From Nocardia caishijiensis NBRC 108228 (GTDB taxonomy: Bacteria; Actinomycetota; Actinomycetes; Mycobacteriales; Mycobacteriaceae): 32,467 nucleotides of DNA. Positions 6,540-14,020 of this stretch are shown piece by piece. The notes beneath the pieces were generated by a model. It made no database searches, was not told the DNA's origin, and saw nothing but the letters and a program-made list of their open reading frames with translations. The stretch is from the NCBI RefSeq assembly GCF_001612825.1, contig NZ_BDBE01000057.1, positions 1-32,467 of the forward strand, read 5' to 3'. Position 1 is the stretch's first letter, and every line of letters starts with the position of its first letter. A program made the translations under genes and the position numbers.

Positions 6540-7259
6540 ATGCCCGCACCCGTTATCCTCCACGGCCGCATCGTACGGCTGGAACCTCTTGCACCCCACC
6601 ATGTTCCCGGTCTGGCTGCGGCCGCCCTAGCGCTGCGCGGCCAACCGGGGTTCACCGTGGTCCCGCACGGCGATCAGGAGGCGCGCACGTATGTCTTCCA
6701 GGCCGAGGCCGCCCAGCTGGCGGGGTCGGCGTTGGCGTTCGCGATCGTCCTGATCGGTGACGAGTGCGTGGTCGGGGCCACCCGCTTCACCCGGCTCGAC
6801 TACTGGCAGGGTCCGCTCACCTGGCCGCTGTCGGCCGAACCCGTCGCCGCATCGCCCGGCGGGGCGATACCCGACGCCGTGGAGATCGGCAACACCTGGC
6901 TCACCCCCGCCGTGCGTGGCGGCCAGGTGAATCTCGACTCCAAGCTGCTGTTGCTCACCCACGCGTTCGACACGTGGCGGGTGCGGCGGGTGACGTTGCG
7001 CGCCGACGCGCGCAACCTGCGCTCCCGAGCGGCCATCGAACGGCTCGGCGCGGTGAGCGACGGTGTGCGCCGGGCACATTCGCGTGGTCTCGACGGCGAG
7101 GTGCGCGACACCGCGTTCTATTCGATCCTGCGTGACGAATGGCCCGGCGTGCGCGAGCGGATCAACGAGCAGTCGGCCGCCCGCGCCGCGCAACGACGGG
7201 CGCCGCTCATCCCGCCCACCGCCGAGGCGTTGCGCGCCCTCACCGCATCGATCGGCTGA
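6540..7259 (+). CDS. GNAT family N-acetyltransferase
   Basis: 239 aa. The N-terminus ILHGRIVRLEPLAPHHVPGL is the usual opening of the RimJ/RimL-like GNAT group that uses acetyl-CoA to acetylate amines. Further family marks are VVGATRFTRLDY, the TWLTPAVRGG strand-loop, and VRRVTLRADARNLRSRAAI, the C-terminal part with the conserved N-x-x-S-x-x-A-I-E-R-L-G. The last 45 residues are a charged extension. GAAGGA sits 11 nt before the ATG inside a hairpin loop. It converges on lysC with a 10-bp gap. Substrate unknown. Confidence 0.85.
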   Translation: MPAPVILHGRIVRLEPLAPHHVPGLAAAALALRGQPGFTVVPHGDQEARTYVFQAEAAQLAGSALAFAIVLIGDECVVGATRFTRLDYWQGPLTWPLSAEPVAASPGGAIPDAVEIGNTWLTPAVRGGQVNLDSKLLLLTHAFDTWRVRRVTLRADARNLRSRAAIERLGAVSDGVRRAHSRGLDGEVRDTAFYSILRDEWPGVRERINEQSAARAAQRRAPLIPPTAEALRALTASIG

Positions 7260-7269
7260 TCCGGGCCGG

Positions 7270-7794
7270 TCAGCGCCCGGTACCACCGTGCACCACGGCG
7301 ACCTCCGCCCCGCCCAGGTCGAAGGCACGATGCAGGATGCGCACGGCTTCATCGAGCTCGGTGTCACGGACCAGCACGGAGATGCGGATCTCGGAGGTGG
7401 CGATCAGGTCGAGGTTGATGCCCGCCTCCGCCAGCGCCTCGCAGAAGGTCGCGGTGACACCGGGGTTGTTTCGCATGCCCGCGCCGATCAGTGACACCTT
7501 GCCCACGCGGTCGTCGTAACGCACATCGGTGAAGCCGATCTCGGCGCGACGCGAACGCAACAGCGCGACCGCGCGGTCGCCGTCGGCGGCAGGCAGCGTG
7601 AAGGTGATGTCGGTGCGGCCGGTTCCGGTGTTCTGCACGACCATGTCGATGCCCACCTCGGCATCGGCGACGGCACGGAACACCTGGGCGGCGTAGCCCG
7701 GTTCGTCGGGCACACCGACCACGGTGACCTTGGCCTCGTTGCGGTCGTGCGCGACGCCGGTGAGCACGGCCTGCGCTGCGGGGATGTCGGCCAT
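7270..7794 (-). other. Possible internal start for the aspartokinase beta subunit
   Basis: Met245 (codon ending at 7794) begins MADIPAAQAVLTGVAHDRNE, in the same place as the known in-frame beta-subunit start of corynebacterial and mycobacterial aspartokinases, and would give a 174-aa ACT-only protein. No strong ribosome site is visible before it, so it rests on family knowledge. Confidence 0.4.
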
Positions 7795-8526
7795 CGAACC
7801 GAACACGGTGGTGCCGACGGTGTCGGTGTAGGACGAGCGCACATGCACCGGAACCTGGTAGCGGCGGGCGTATTCGACGCAGCGCAGCATGAGCACCTTG
7901 GAACCGCAAGCCGCCATCTCGAGCATCTCCTCGTAGGAGACCTGGTCGAGTTTCTGCGCGTCGGCCACGATGCGCGGATCGGCGGTGAACACACCGTCGA
8001 CATCGGTGTAGATCTCGCACACGTCGGCGTGCAAGGCGGCGGCGAGGGCGACGGCGGTGGTGTCGGAACCGCCCCGCCCCAGCGTGGTGACGTCGCGACT
8101 GTTCTGGCTCACCCCCTGGAAACCGGCGACCAGCACGATCTCGCCGTCGTCGAGGGCGCGGCGCACCCGGCCGGGGTCGACCTCGATGATCTTGGCGTTG
8201 CCGTGCGCCCCCGTGGTGATGACACCGGCCTGCGAACCGGTGAGCGAACGCGCCTCCGCACCTAAAGAATGAATCGCCATGGCCACCAGGGCGTTCGAGA
8301 TCCGCTCACCGGAGGTGAGCAGCATGTCCATCTCCCTCGGCGGCGGCGCCGGTGCCACCTGACCCGCCAGATCCAGCAGTTCGTCGGTGGTGTCGCCCAT
8401 CGCCGAGCACACGACAACCACGTCGTTGCCCTGCTTCTTGGTCTCCACGATCCGCTCGGCGACCCGGCGGATCCGCTCCGCGGTCGCGACCGACGAGCCA
8501 CCGAATTTCTGTACAACCAGGGCCAT
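7270..8526 (-). CDS. lysC: Aspartate kinase (aspartokinase)
   Basis: 418 aa, the normal length of actinobacterial aspartokinase (about 421). It phosphorylates aspartate with ATP, the first step to lysine, methionine, threonine and diaminopimelate. The start MALVVQKFGGSSVATAERI carries the K-F-G-G-S-S motif; LTSGERISNALVA and GRGGSDTTAVALAAAL form the kinase active site. Two ACT domains follow (from about residue 255: VLTGVAHDRNEAKVTVVG, and from about 340: GKVSLIGAGMRNNPGV), the sites of lysine/threonine feedback. GAGGA precedes the ATG by 9 nt. The usual downstream partner asd is absent. Instead the gene is divergent from a degenerate homoserine dehydrogenase. Confidence 0.95.
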   Translation of the reverse strand: MALVVQKFGGSSVATAERIRRVAERIVETKKQGNDVVVVCSAMGDTTDELLDLAGQVAPAPPPREMDMLLTSGERISNALVAMAIHSLGAEARSLTGSQAGVITTGAHGNAKIIEVDPGRVRRALDDGEIVLVAGFQGVSQNSRDVTTLGRGGSDTTAVALAAALHADVCEIYTDVDGVFTADPRIVADAQKLDQVSYEEMLEMAACGSKVLMLRCVEYARRYQVPVHVRSSYTDTVGTTVFGSMADIPAAQAVLTGVAHDRNEAKVTVVGVPDEPGYAAQVFRAVADAEVGIDMVVQNTGTGRTDITFTLPAADGDRAVALLRSRRAEIGFTDVRYDDRVGKVSLIGAGMRNNPGVTATFCEALAEAGINLDLIATSEIRISVLVRDTELDEAVRILHRAFDLGGAEVAVVHGGTGR

Positions 8527-8548
8527 CCCGCTGTCCTCTCCCTGCTCG

Positions 8549-8567
8549 CCCGCGAAGTACTCGCGGG
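8549..8567. promoter_or_regulatory. Perfect inverted repeat in the lysC leader
   Basis: CCCGCGA (8549-8555), AGTAC, TCGCGGG (8561-8567). It lies 23-41 bases upstream of the lysC start, directly before the ribosome site, so it could be an operator or an RNA hairpin affecting lysC translation. No poly-U follows. Confidence 0.35.
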
Positions 8568-8730
8568 TAACTCCCGTCGAGTATCCCGGCAATCCGGGCG
8601 CGGCTGGGCGGTTTGTGACGCGAAAAGTGGTGCCGCCGTGCCGTTTCTGGCGCGATACTGGCCGGACGGGGGTGGCGCGCTTGCGCCTGCTCCCGGCGTT
8701 CGGCAGCTCTCGGCGGTAAGGCGAATTCGG

Positions 8731-9858
8731 ATGACTACTCGGCACTTTCGTTCCCCCTCGTTGCGTGTGGCGGTGCTCGGCACAGGCGCGCTGGCCGGGG
8801 AGGTGGTGCGGATCATCGGCGAATCCGGTGCGGAACTGGCCGCGCGGGTCGGGGCCCGATTGGTGCTCGACGCGGAATCGGCCGACCTCGTCGTCGACAC
8901 CACGGCGACGGCACAGACGATGGAGGCGGTGCTCGACGCGCTCCGCGCGGGCCGGTCGGTGGTCACCGCCAACGCCGCGCTGGTCGCCGAACACGGGCTC
9001 GAATTGGCTTCGGCCGCCGAGGAGTTCGGGGCGGATCTGTGTTTCGAGGCGGCGGTGGCCGGTGGGGTCCCGGTGGTGCGACCGCTCACGCAGTCGCTGT
9101 CGGGCGACCGGGTGCGTGAGGTGCTCGGGGTGTTCGCCGCCGCCGACGCGCACGCGGCCGCTGTCCTCGCCACCCTGGCGTTCCACACCCGCGTCGAGGT
9201 CGCCGACGTGCACTTCGAGGAGTTCGAGATGGCGGGCGAGCACGATCTGGCCGCGGCCGAGGCCTTGTCGTTGCGGCTGCGGCAGCTCACCGTGTGCACC
9301 CGGATCAGTGAGCCCGAAGACGGTGGCAAGGAATGGATCTCGGTGCGCGTGCACCCCGCGCTGCTGCCCGCCACGCACCCGCTGGCCCAGGTGGAGTCGC
9401 CGTTCAGCGCGGTGACCGTGGACGCCGAGGGCGCCGGGCGCCTGATGTTCTCCGGTCGCGACGCCACCGCGGCGACCGCGTCGGCCCTGCTCGGCGATCT
9501 GGTGAGCGCCGCTCGCAACCGGGTCAACGGCGGGCGCGCGCTACGCCCGTCGCACTATGCCGAGCTGCCGGTCGCCCCCTTCGGCGACACCCCCACCCGC
9601 TACTACCTCAATCTGCGGGTCACCGACCACGCCGGTGCGCTGGCGCAGGTCGCCTCGGTCTTCGCCGAGCACGGGGTGAGCATCGCCCGGGTGCGACAGG
9701 AACACCACGGCGACGACGCCCACCTGATCGTGCTCACCCACCGTGCCCGTGAGTCGGCGCTGGCCGATACGCTCGACGCCCTCGCCGACGCCCCCTGCGT
9801 GTGCGCGGTACTGACCAGGTGGCGGTTGGAGGGCGCCGACGACACGGTTACAGGCTGA
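8731..9858 (+). CDS. Catalytically degenerate homoserine dehydrogenase paralogue with ACT domain
   Basis: 375 aa versus about 440 for actinobacterial homoserine dehydrogenase. The NAD-binding start (LRVAVLGTGALAGEVVRII), FEAAVAGGVPVVRPLTQSL, LAFHTRVEVADVHFEEF, GRLMFSGRD, YAELPVAPFG and the C-terminal ACT domain (YYLNLRVTDHAGALAQVASV...) align well with the family. The conserved catalytic Lys of the TANKALLA motif is Ala82 (TANAALVA). The loop with N-G-T-T-N-Y-I-L and the following D-P-T-A-D-V-E-G segment is missing between VLGVF (131-135) and AAADAHAAAV. A second deletion shortens the N-terminal domain after ARVGA. The frame is intact with normal codon bias, so it is a maintained pseudoenzyme rather than a decayed gene, probably a threonine-sensing or regulatory protein. 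Start at ATG 8731 with AAGG 11 nt upstream. Confidence 0.85.
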   Translation: MTTRHFRSPSLRVAVLGTGALAGEVVRIIGESGAELAARVGARLVLDAESADLVVDTTATAQTMEAVLDALRAGRSVVTANAALVAEHGLELASAAEEFGADLCFEAAVAGGVPVVRPLTQSLSGDRVREVLGVFAAADAHAAAVLATLAFHTRVEVADVHFEEFEMAGEHDLAAAEALSLRLRQLTVCTRISEPEDGGKEWISVRVHPALLPATHPLAQVESPFSAVTVDAEGAGRLMFSGRDATAATASALLGDLVSAARNRVNGGRALRPSHYAELPVAPFGDTPTRYYLNLRVTDHAGALAQVASVFAEHGVSIARVRQEHHGDDAHLIVLTHRARESALADTLDALADAPCVCAVLTRWRLEGADDTVTG

Positions 9859-10123
9859 ACGCCACCGATCGCAGGATCAGCACGACGATGAACACCACGG
9901 TGAAGGCGAGGTCGAGCGAGACCTCGCCCAGCCGGACCGGCTTGAGCACCCGACGGACCGGTGCGATCACCGGCTCGGTCGCCGCGTGGGTCACCGAGCG
10001 AACCTTCCCCACCCACGGCGACCGGTTGCCCGCCGTCTCGAGCCAATCCACCACCATCCGCGCGATCAACAGCACCAAGAACACCGTCAGCAGGTACCCG
10101 AGCAGGGTTCCGATGAGACTCAT
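9848..10123 (-). CDS. YggT family membrane protein
   Basis: 91 aa. Two hydrophobic helices, LIGTLLGYLLTVFLVLLIAR and LAFTVVFIVVLILRSVAF, flank a loop with ATEPVIAPVRRVLKPVRLG, the defining YggT signature (T-E-P-x-L-x-P-x-R-R). YggT proteins are small inner-membrane proteins of unclear role, linked to osmotic or division functions. The usual actinobacterial copy lies by sepF in the division cluster, so this is probably an extra copy. GGAAGGAG precedes ATG 10123. Its 3' end overlaps the homoserine dehydrogenase-like gene by 11 bp. Confidence 0.88.
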   Translation of the reverse strand: MSLIGTLLGYLLTVFLVLLIARMVVDWLETAGNRSPWVGKVRSVTHAATEPVIAPVRRVLKPVRLGEVSLDLAFTVVFIVVLILRSVAFSL

Positions 10124-10238
10124 GACGCACTCCTTCCGGAGGCCACCGCCGGACCTCTTACCGAGACAACGCCCCAACCACACCCAAGGTGTCCACTATG
10201 CACCGTTCTCAGCGGATTATCAGTCCCGACAGGTGTGT

Positions 10239-11126
10239 CTACTCGGCGTACCGTGCCTCGGTGGATTCGTAGCGGCGGGTGAACTCGAGTATGCGGGCGG
10301 TCACCTGTCGGGGAATCTCGTAGAAGACCCCGTGTCCCGCGCCGGGGAAGATCTCGACCTCACAGATCGGCAGGTTCTCGCGTAGGCGTCGTTCGGCGAG
10401 TGGCGCGTCGACCACCAGCGACTCCGATCCGAGCAGCACCAGGGTCGGCGTGGTGATCGTCGCCAGCCGCTCGTCGGTGAACATCTTCGGATAGCCGATC
10501 GTCGGGGAGTAGCCGAGAGCCGCCTTCACACCGGCGAATTCGGCGTCGGTCAGGGTGACACCGGGGTTGAGCCGCGCGTTCATCGCCCGCAGGTTCTTGT
10601 CCGTCGGCCGGGCGCCGACCCGGATCATCATCCACAGCAGACTCCACTTGATCTTCGTCAGAGTTCCGCTCGGCTCCACCACGTTCAGGCTCGCCAGCCG
10701 CGCCTGCTGGGTGGTCGCGACTGCCATCGCCGACCACGCGCCCTGTGAGTAGCCGACCAGATGCACCCGGTCCACGCCGAGACCGTCGAGGACATCCCCC
10801 AGCCAGGTCCCGAACTTCGTCTCGTCGATCGGCGCGGTCTGCACGCTGAGCCCCGGCGTCCCGACCATCTCCGGCGCGTACACCACGTGATCGCGGGCGA
10901 AATCCTCGATCACGTGACTCCACATCAAGCTGTTGCCGCCCATCGAGTGCATCAGCACGATCGGAACACCCTGCCCCGCGCCGGACTTACGCACCTTCGT
11001 CATCCCGAAAGAGGTCGGGACGTCGAGCAGTTCCGACGGCACGGGCCACAGCTTCTCCAGTTCGCGATAGGTCCGCAGGTACTCCTCGCGTGCCGCGTCG
11101 TTCTTGAATCGCCCGATCTTGGCCAT
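10239..11126 (-). CDS. Alpha/beta hydrolase
   Basis: 295 aa from ATG 11126. Alpha/beta hydrolase fold with VPIVLMHSMGGNS (oxyanion loop), the nucleophile elbow GYSQG with Ser127, an acid candidate in SLVVDAPLA and the catalytic His in GAGHGVFYE near residue 270. These form a complete Ser-Asp-His triad. The N-terminal 45 residues (KNDAAREEYLRTYRELEKLW) form a helical lead-in. The family includes esterases, lipases and haloperoxidase-like enzymes; substrate unknown. It is divergent from a TetR regulator, with operator-like repeats between them, so repression by that regulator is likely. Confidence 0.88.
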   Translation of the reverse strand: MAKIGRFKNDAAREEYLRTYRELEKLWPVPSELLDVPTSFGMTKVRKSGAGQGVPIVLMHSMGGNSLMWSHVIEDFARDHVVYAPEMVGTPGLSVQTAPIDETKFGTWLGDVLDGLGVDRVHLVGYSQGAWSAMAVATTQQARLASLNVVEPSGTLTKIKWSLLWMMIRVGARPTDKNLRAMNARLNPGVTLTDAEFAGVKAALGYSPTIGYPKMFTDERLATITTPTLVLLGSESLVVDAPLAERRLRENLPICEVEIFPGAGHGVFYEIPRQVTARILEFTRRYESTEARYAE

Positions 11127-11143
11127 GACCACCCCTGTTCCTC

Positions 11144-11188
11144 GTTGATGATATCAACGTACCACATAGATGATATGGGCGTACCATA
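11144..11188. promoter_or_regulatory. Operator-like repeats between the hydrolase and TetR genes
   Basis: Two 20-bp direct copies with 22-bp period, GATGATATNNNCGTACCANA, at 11147-11166 and 11169-11188. The first is overlapped by a palindrome GTTGAT-GAT-ATCAAC (11144-11158), the second contains TATGG-5 nt-CCATA (11174-11188). This stretch is much AT-richer than its surroundings. It is a good candidate for the TetR operator controlling both genes. Confidence 0.6.
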
Positions 11189-11219
11189 AAGATTTCGCCG
11201 GACGACAGGAGGAGGCGAG

Positions 11220-11816
11220 ATGCCACGCTTGGCCGACCACGACGAACGCCGCGGATCCATCACCGACGCCGCACGCCGGGTGATCGCCCGGGGCGGACTG
11301 GACGCGGCCACCTTCCAATCCGTCGCGGCGGAGGCCGGGGTGTCGGTGCGGTCCGTCCAGTACTACTTCGGCACGAAACGGGAGTTCCTGCTCGCCACGC
11401 ATCGCGCGGTGGTAGCGGATTCCGGCGCTCGACTCGCCGCCGGGCTGGCCGGACTGGCGCCGGGCTCCGGGCCGCGCGAGGTGGTCCGGGCGATCCTGCT
11501 CGGGCTGCTCCCCCTCGACGAACCGAGCAGACAGAACGCCGTCATCCTCGGCATCTTTCACGCGGCCGCGCTCACCGGACCGGATATCGAATCCGCCGAC
11601 ACCGCCGGTGCGCCGAACTACATCGTCGACGCGGTCGCCACACAGCTGCGGGCCGCGCGCGGCACCGAGGCCGACGACGCGGCGATCCGGGCGGACGCCG
11701 AGGTCATCCTGCTCGCCCTCGGCGGACTCACTCAGGGAATGCTCACCAGCGACCACTACGCCGCGCACGCACCACACCTGGTGGAACACCTGCTCGACCG
11801 CGTCTTCGACGCCTGA
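11220..11816 (+). CDS. TetR family transcriptional regulator
   Basis: 198 aa. The N-terminal DNA-binding domain holds a helix-turn-helix at about residues 34-56 (SVAAEAGVSVRSVQYYFGTK, followed by REFLLATH), the canonical TetR pattern. The remaining helical part is a ligand-binding and dimer domain without recognisable specificity. AGGAGGAGG at 11207-11215 gives a strong ribosome site before ATG 11220. Its divergent position to the alpha/beta hydrolase, with paired repeats between, suggests local autoregulation and repression of the hydrolase. Confidence 0.93.
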   Translation: MPRLADHDERRGSITDAARRVIARGGLDAATFQSVAAEAGVSVRSVQYYFGTKREFLLATHRAVVADSGARLAAGLAGLAPGSGPREVVRAILLGLLPLDEPSRQNAVILGIFHAAALTGPDIESADTAGAPNYIVDAVATQLRAARGTEADDAAIRADAEVILLALGGLTQGMLTSDHYAAHAPHLVEHLLDRVFDA

Positions 11817-11821
11817 CGCGA

Positions 11822-11850
11822 AAGGCCCCGGCGGGATCCGCCGGGGCCTT
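11822..11850. terminator. Bidirectional terminator between TetR and der
   Basis: Perfect 13-bp arms (11822-11834 and 11838-11850, starting AAGGCCCCGG) around GAT, between two convergent genes ending at 11816 and 11862. The flanking AA/TT gives a short U end in both directions. Confidence 0.85.
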
Positions 11851-11861
11851 GCACGTTCGCA

Positions 11862-13277
11862 CTACTTCCTGCGATCCTTCTTCTCGCGCACACGCACCGA
11901 GATGCGCACCGGCGATCCGTCGAAACCGAACTCCTCGCGCAGGCGGCGCTCCAGGAAACGGCGGTAGCCCGCCTCGAGGAAGCCGGTGGTGAACAGCACG
12001 AACGTCGGCGGACGGGTGCCCGCCTGGGTGGCGAACAGGACACGGGGCTGGCGACCGCCGCGCATCGGCGGCGGGGTGGCCGCGATGACTTCCTTGAGCC
12101 AGGTGTTCAGCCGCCCGGTGGAGATGCGCTTGTCCCAGGACTCGAGCGCGGTCTCCATCTGCGGCACCAGCTTCTGCACCGCCCGGCCCGTGTGCGCGGA
12201 GATGTTCACCCGCTGCGCCCACGGCACCCGCACGAGATCGCGGTCGATCTCACGCTCGAGCATGTAGCGGCGATCCTCGTCGACGAGGTCCCACTTGTTG
12301 AACGCCAGCACCAGCGCGCGACCGGAGTCGGCGACCAGGCTGATCACCCGCAGGTCCTGCTCGGTGATCGGCACCGAGGCGTCGATCAGCATGATCGCCA
12401 CCTCCGACGCCTCGAGCGCCGACTTGGTCCGCAGCGAGGCGTAGAACTCGGTGCCGGTGGCGTTGGACACCTTGCGGCGCAGACCGGCGGTGTCGACGAA
12501 CTTCCACACCTTGCCGCCCAGCTCCACCAGGGAGTCGACCGGATCGACGGTGGTGCCCGCGACGTCGTGGACCACCGAGCGCTCGTCGCCCGCCAGCTTG
12601 TTCAGCAGGCTCGACTTGCCGACATTGGGCTTGCCGACCAGCGCCACCCGACGCGGCCCGGCCACACCCGTGCCTTCGCGCGGGGTCTCGGGCAGTGCGG
12701 CGAGCACATCGTCGAGCAGGTCGCCGGTGCCGCGACCGTGGGCGGCCGAGACCATACGCGGCTCGCCGAGACCGAGCGACCACAGCGTCGCGGCCTCCAG
12801 CTCGACCTTCTGATCGTCGACCTTGTTGGCGACCAGGATCACCGGGATCTTGGAGCGGCGCAGTTTGCGCACCGCCGCCTCGTCGGTCGCCGTCGCGCCG
12901 ACGGTGGCGTCGACGACGAGCAGGATCGCGTCGGCGGTCGCCATCGCGACCTCGGCCTGGCGGGCCACGTGCTGCTGCAGGCCCTTGGCATCGGGTTCCC
13001 AGCCGCCGGTGTCCTGCACGAGGAACCGGCGCCCGGCCCAGCTGGCCTCGTACGAGATCCGGTCACGGGTCACGCCGGGCACATCCTCGACGACGGCTTC
13101 GCGCCTGCCGAGAATGCGGTTCACCAGGGTCGACTTGCCGACATTCGGCCGACCGACCACCGCGACCGTCGGCATGGCGAGGTGTTCCTCACCCGCACCG
13201 TCACCGTCGAGATCGGCGAGCTCCCAGTCGGATTCGTCGATCCAGATGCCGTCGCCTTCGAGAACGTCCTCGGTCAT
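11862..13277 (-). CDS. der: Ribosome biogenesis GTPase Der (EngA)
   Basis: 471 aa. Two tandem GTPase domains: first with GRPNVGKST (42-50), DTGG (89-92) and NKVD (151-154); second with GKPNVGKSS (215-223), DTAG (262-265) and NKWD (327-330). A KH-like C-terminal domain follows (RLNTWLKEVIAATPPP, then PTFVLFTTG). Der is essential for 50S ribosome assembly. The acidic 30-residue N-terminal lead is common in actinobacterial copies. The ATG overlaps the cmk stop by 4 bp (ATGA), so translation is coupled. It is last in the parA-scpA-scpB-rluB-cmk-der run and is followed by a strong terminator. Confidence 0.97.
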   Translation of the reverse strand: MTEDVLEGDGIWIDESDWELADLDGDGAGEEHLAMPTVAVVGRPNVGKSTLVNRILGRREAVVEDVPGVTRDRISYEASWAGRRFLVQDTGGWEPDAKGLQQHVARQAEVAMATADAILLVVDATVGATATDEAAVRKLRRSKIPVILVANKVDDQKVELEAATLWSLGLGEPRMVSAAHGRGTGDLLDDVLAALPETPREGTGVAGPRRVALVGKPNVGKSSLLNKLAGDERSVVHDVAGTTVDPVDSLVELGGKVWKFVDTAGLRRKVSNATGTEFYASLRTKSALEASEVAIMLIDASVPITEQDLRVISLVADSGRALVLAFNKWDLVDEDRRYMLEREIDRDLVRVPWAQRVNISAHTGRAVQKLVPQMETALESWDKRISTGRLNTWLKEVIAATPPPMRGGRQPRVLFATQAGTRPPTFVLFTTGFLEAGYRRFLERRLREEFGFDGSPVRISVRVREKKDRRK

Positions 13278-14020
13278 CGCGACCCTCCTGTCGTGGCCGA
13301 AAGCTGCTGGGCCACCACGCGATACAGCTCGTCGATGGTCTGTTCCATCGTGAGATCGCTGGTATCGACGAGCACCGCGTCGGCGGCGGGGCGCAACGGC
13401 GAGACCTTGCGGGTGGAATCGAGGGTGTCGCGGCGCTGCACGTCGGCCAGCACGGCCGGGTAGTCGTCGCCGCGGCCCTCGCGGATGTTCTGGGCATTGC
13501 GCCGCTGGGCGCGCGCCTCCGCGGAGGCGGTGAGGTAGATCTTGGCGTCGGCATCGGTGAGCACGACGGTGCCGATATCGCGACCCTCGACCACGATCCG
13601 CCCGGCCACCGCGGCGATCTCCCGCTGCAGGGCGACGAGCTGCTCACGCACCTGGGCCACCGCCGACACCGCCGACACGGCCTTGGTCACCGCGTCACCT
13701 CGGATCTCGGCCGACACGTCGTCGCCGTCGAGCTCGACGACCTCGCGCGAAGGATCGGTGCCGATCGACAGCGGCATCCCCGCGACGGTTTCCGCGATCG
13801 CGTCCGCATCGGTGAGGTCGACCCCCGCGCGAAGCACCCGCAGCGTCGCCACCCGGTACATCGCGCCGGTGTCGAGGTAGCGGGCGTTCAGGCGGGTGGC
13901 CAGCTCGCGCGACACACTGGACTTGCCGGTGCCGGATGGGCCGTCCATGGCGACGACGAGCGTGCCGTCGCCCGCGAGCCTGCCCTGGGCCGGTTCCACC
14001 GAGAAATCCACTCCGTTCAC
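13274..14020 (-). CDS. cmk: Cytidylate kinase
   Basis: 248 aa. Phosphorylates CMP/dCMP with ATP in pyrimidine salvage. The P-loop GPSGTGKSS spans residues 27-35, followed by RYLDTGAMYR, the CMP-binding motif, and later VVEGRDIGTVVLTDADAKIYL and ASAEARAQRR, all typical of bacterial Cmk. GTG 14020 overlaps the rluB stop by 4 bp (GTGA). The N-terminus is about 20 residues longer than usual; a shorter form could start nearer VVAMDGPSG, but coupling favours the GTG. Confidence 0.95.
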   Translation of the reverse strand: MNGVDFSVEPAQGRLAGDGTLVVAMDGPSGTGKSSVSRELATRLNARYLDTGAMYRVATLRVLRAGVDLTDADAIAETVAGMPLSIGTDPSREVVELDGDDVSAEIRGDAVTKAVSAVSAVAQVREQLVALQREIAAVAGRIVVEGRDIGTVVLTDADAKIYLTASAEARAQRRNAQNIREGRGDDYPAVLADVQRRDTLDSTRKVSPLRPAADAVLVDTSDLTMEQTIDELYRVVAQQLSATTGGSR

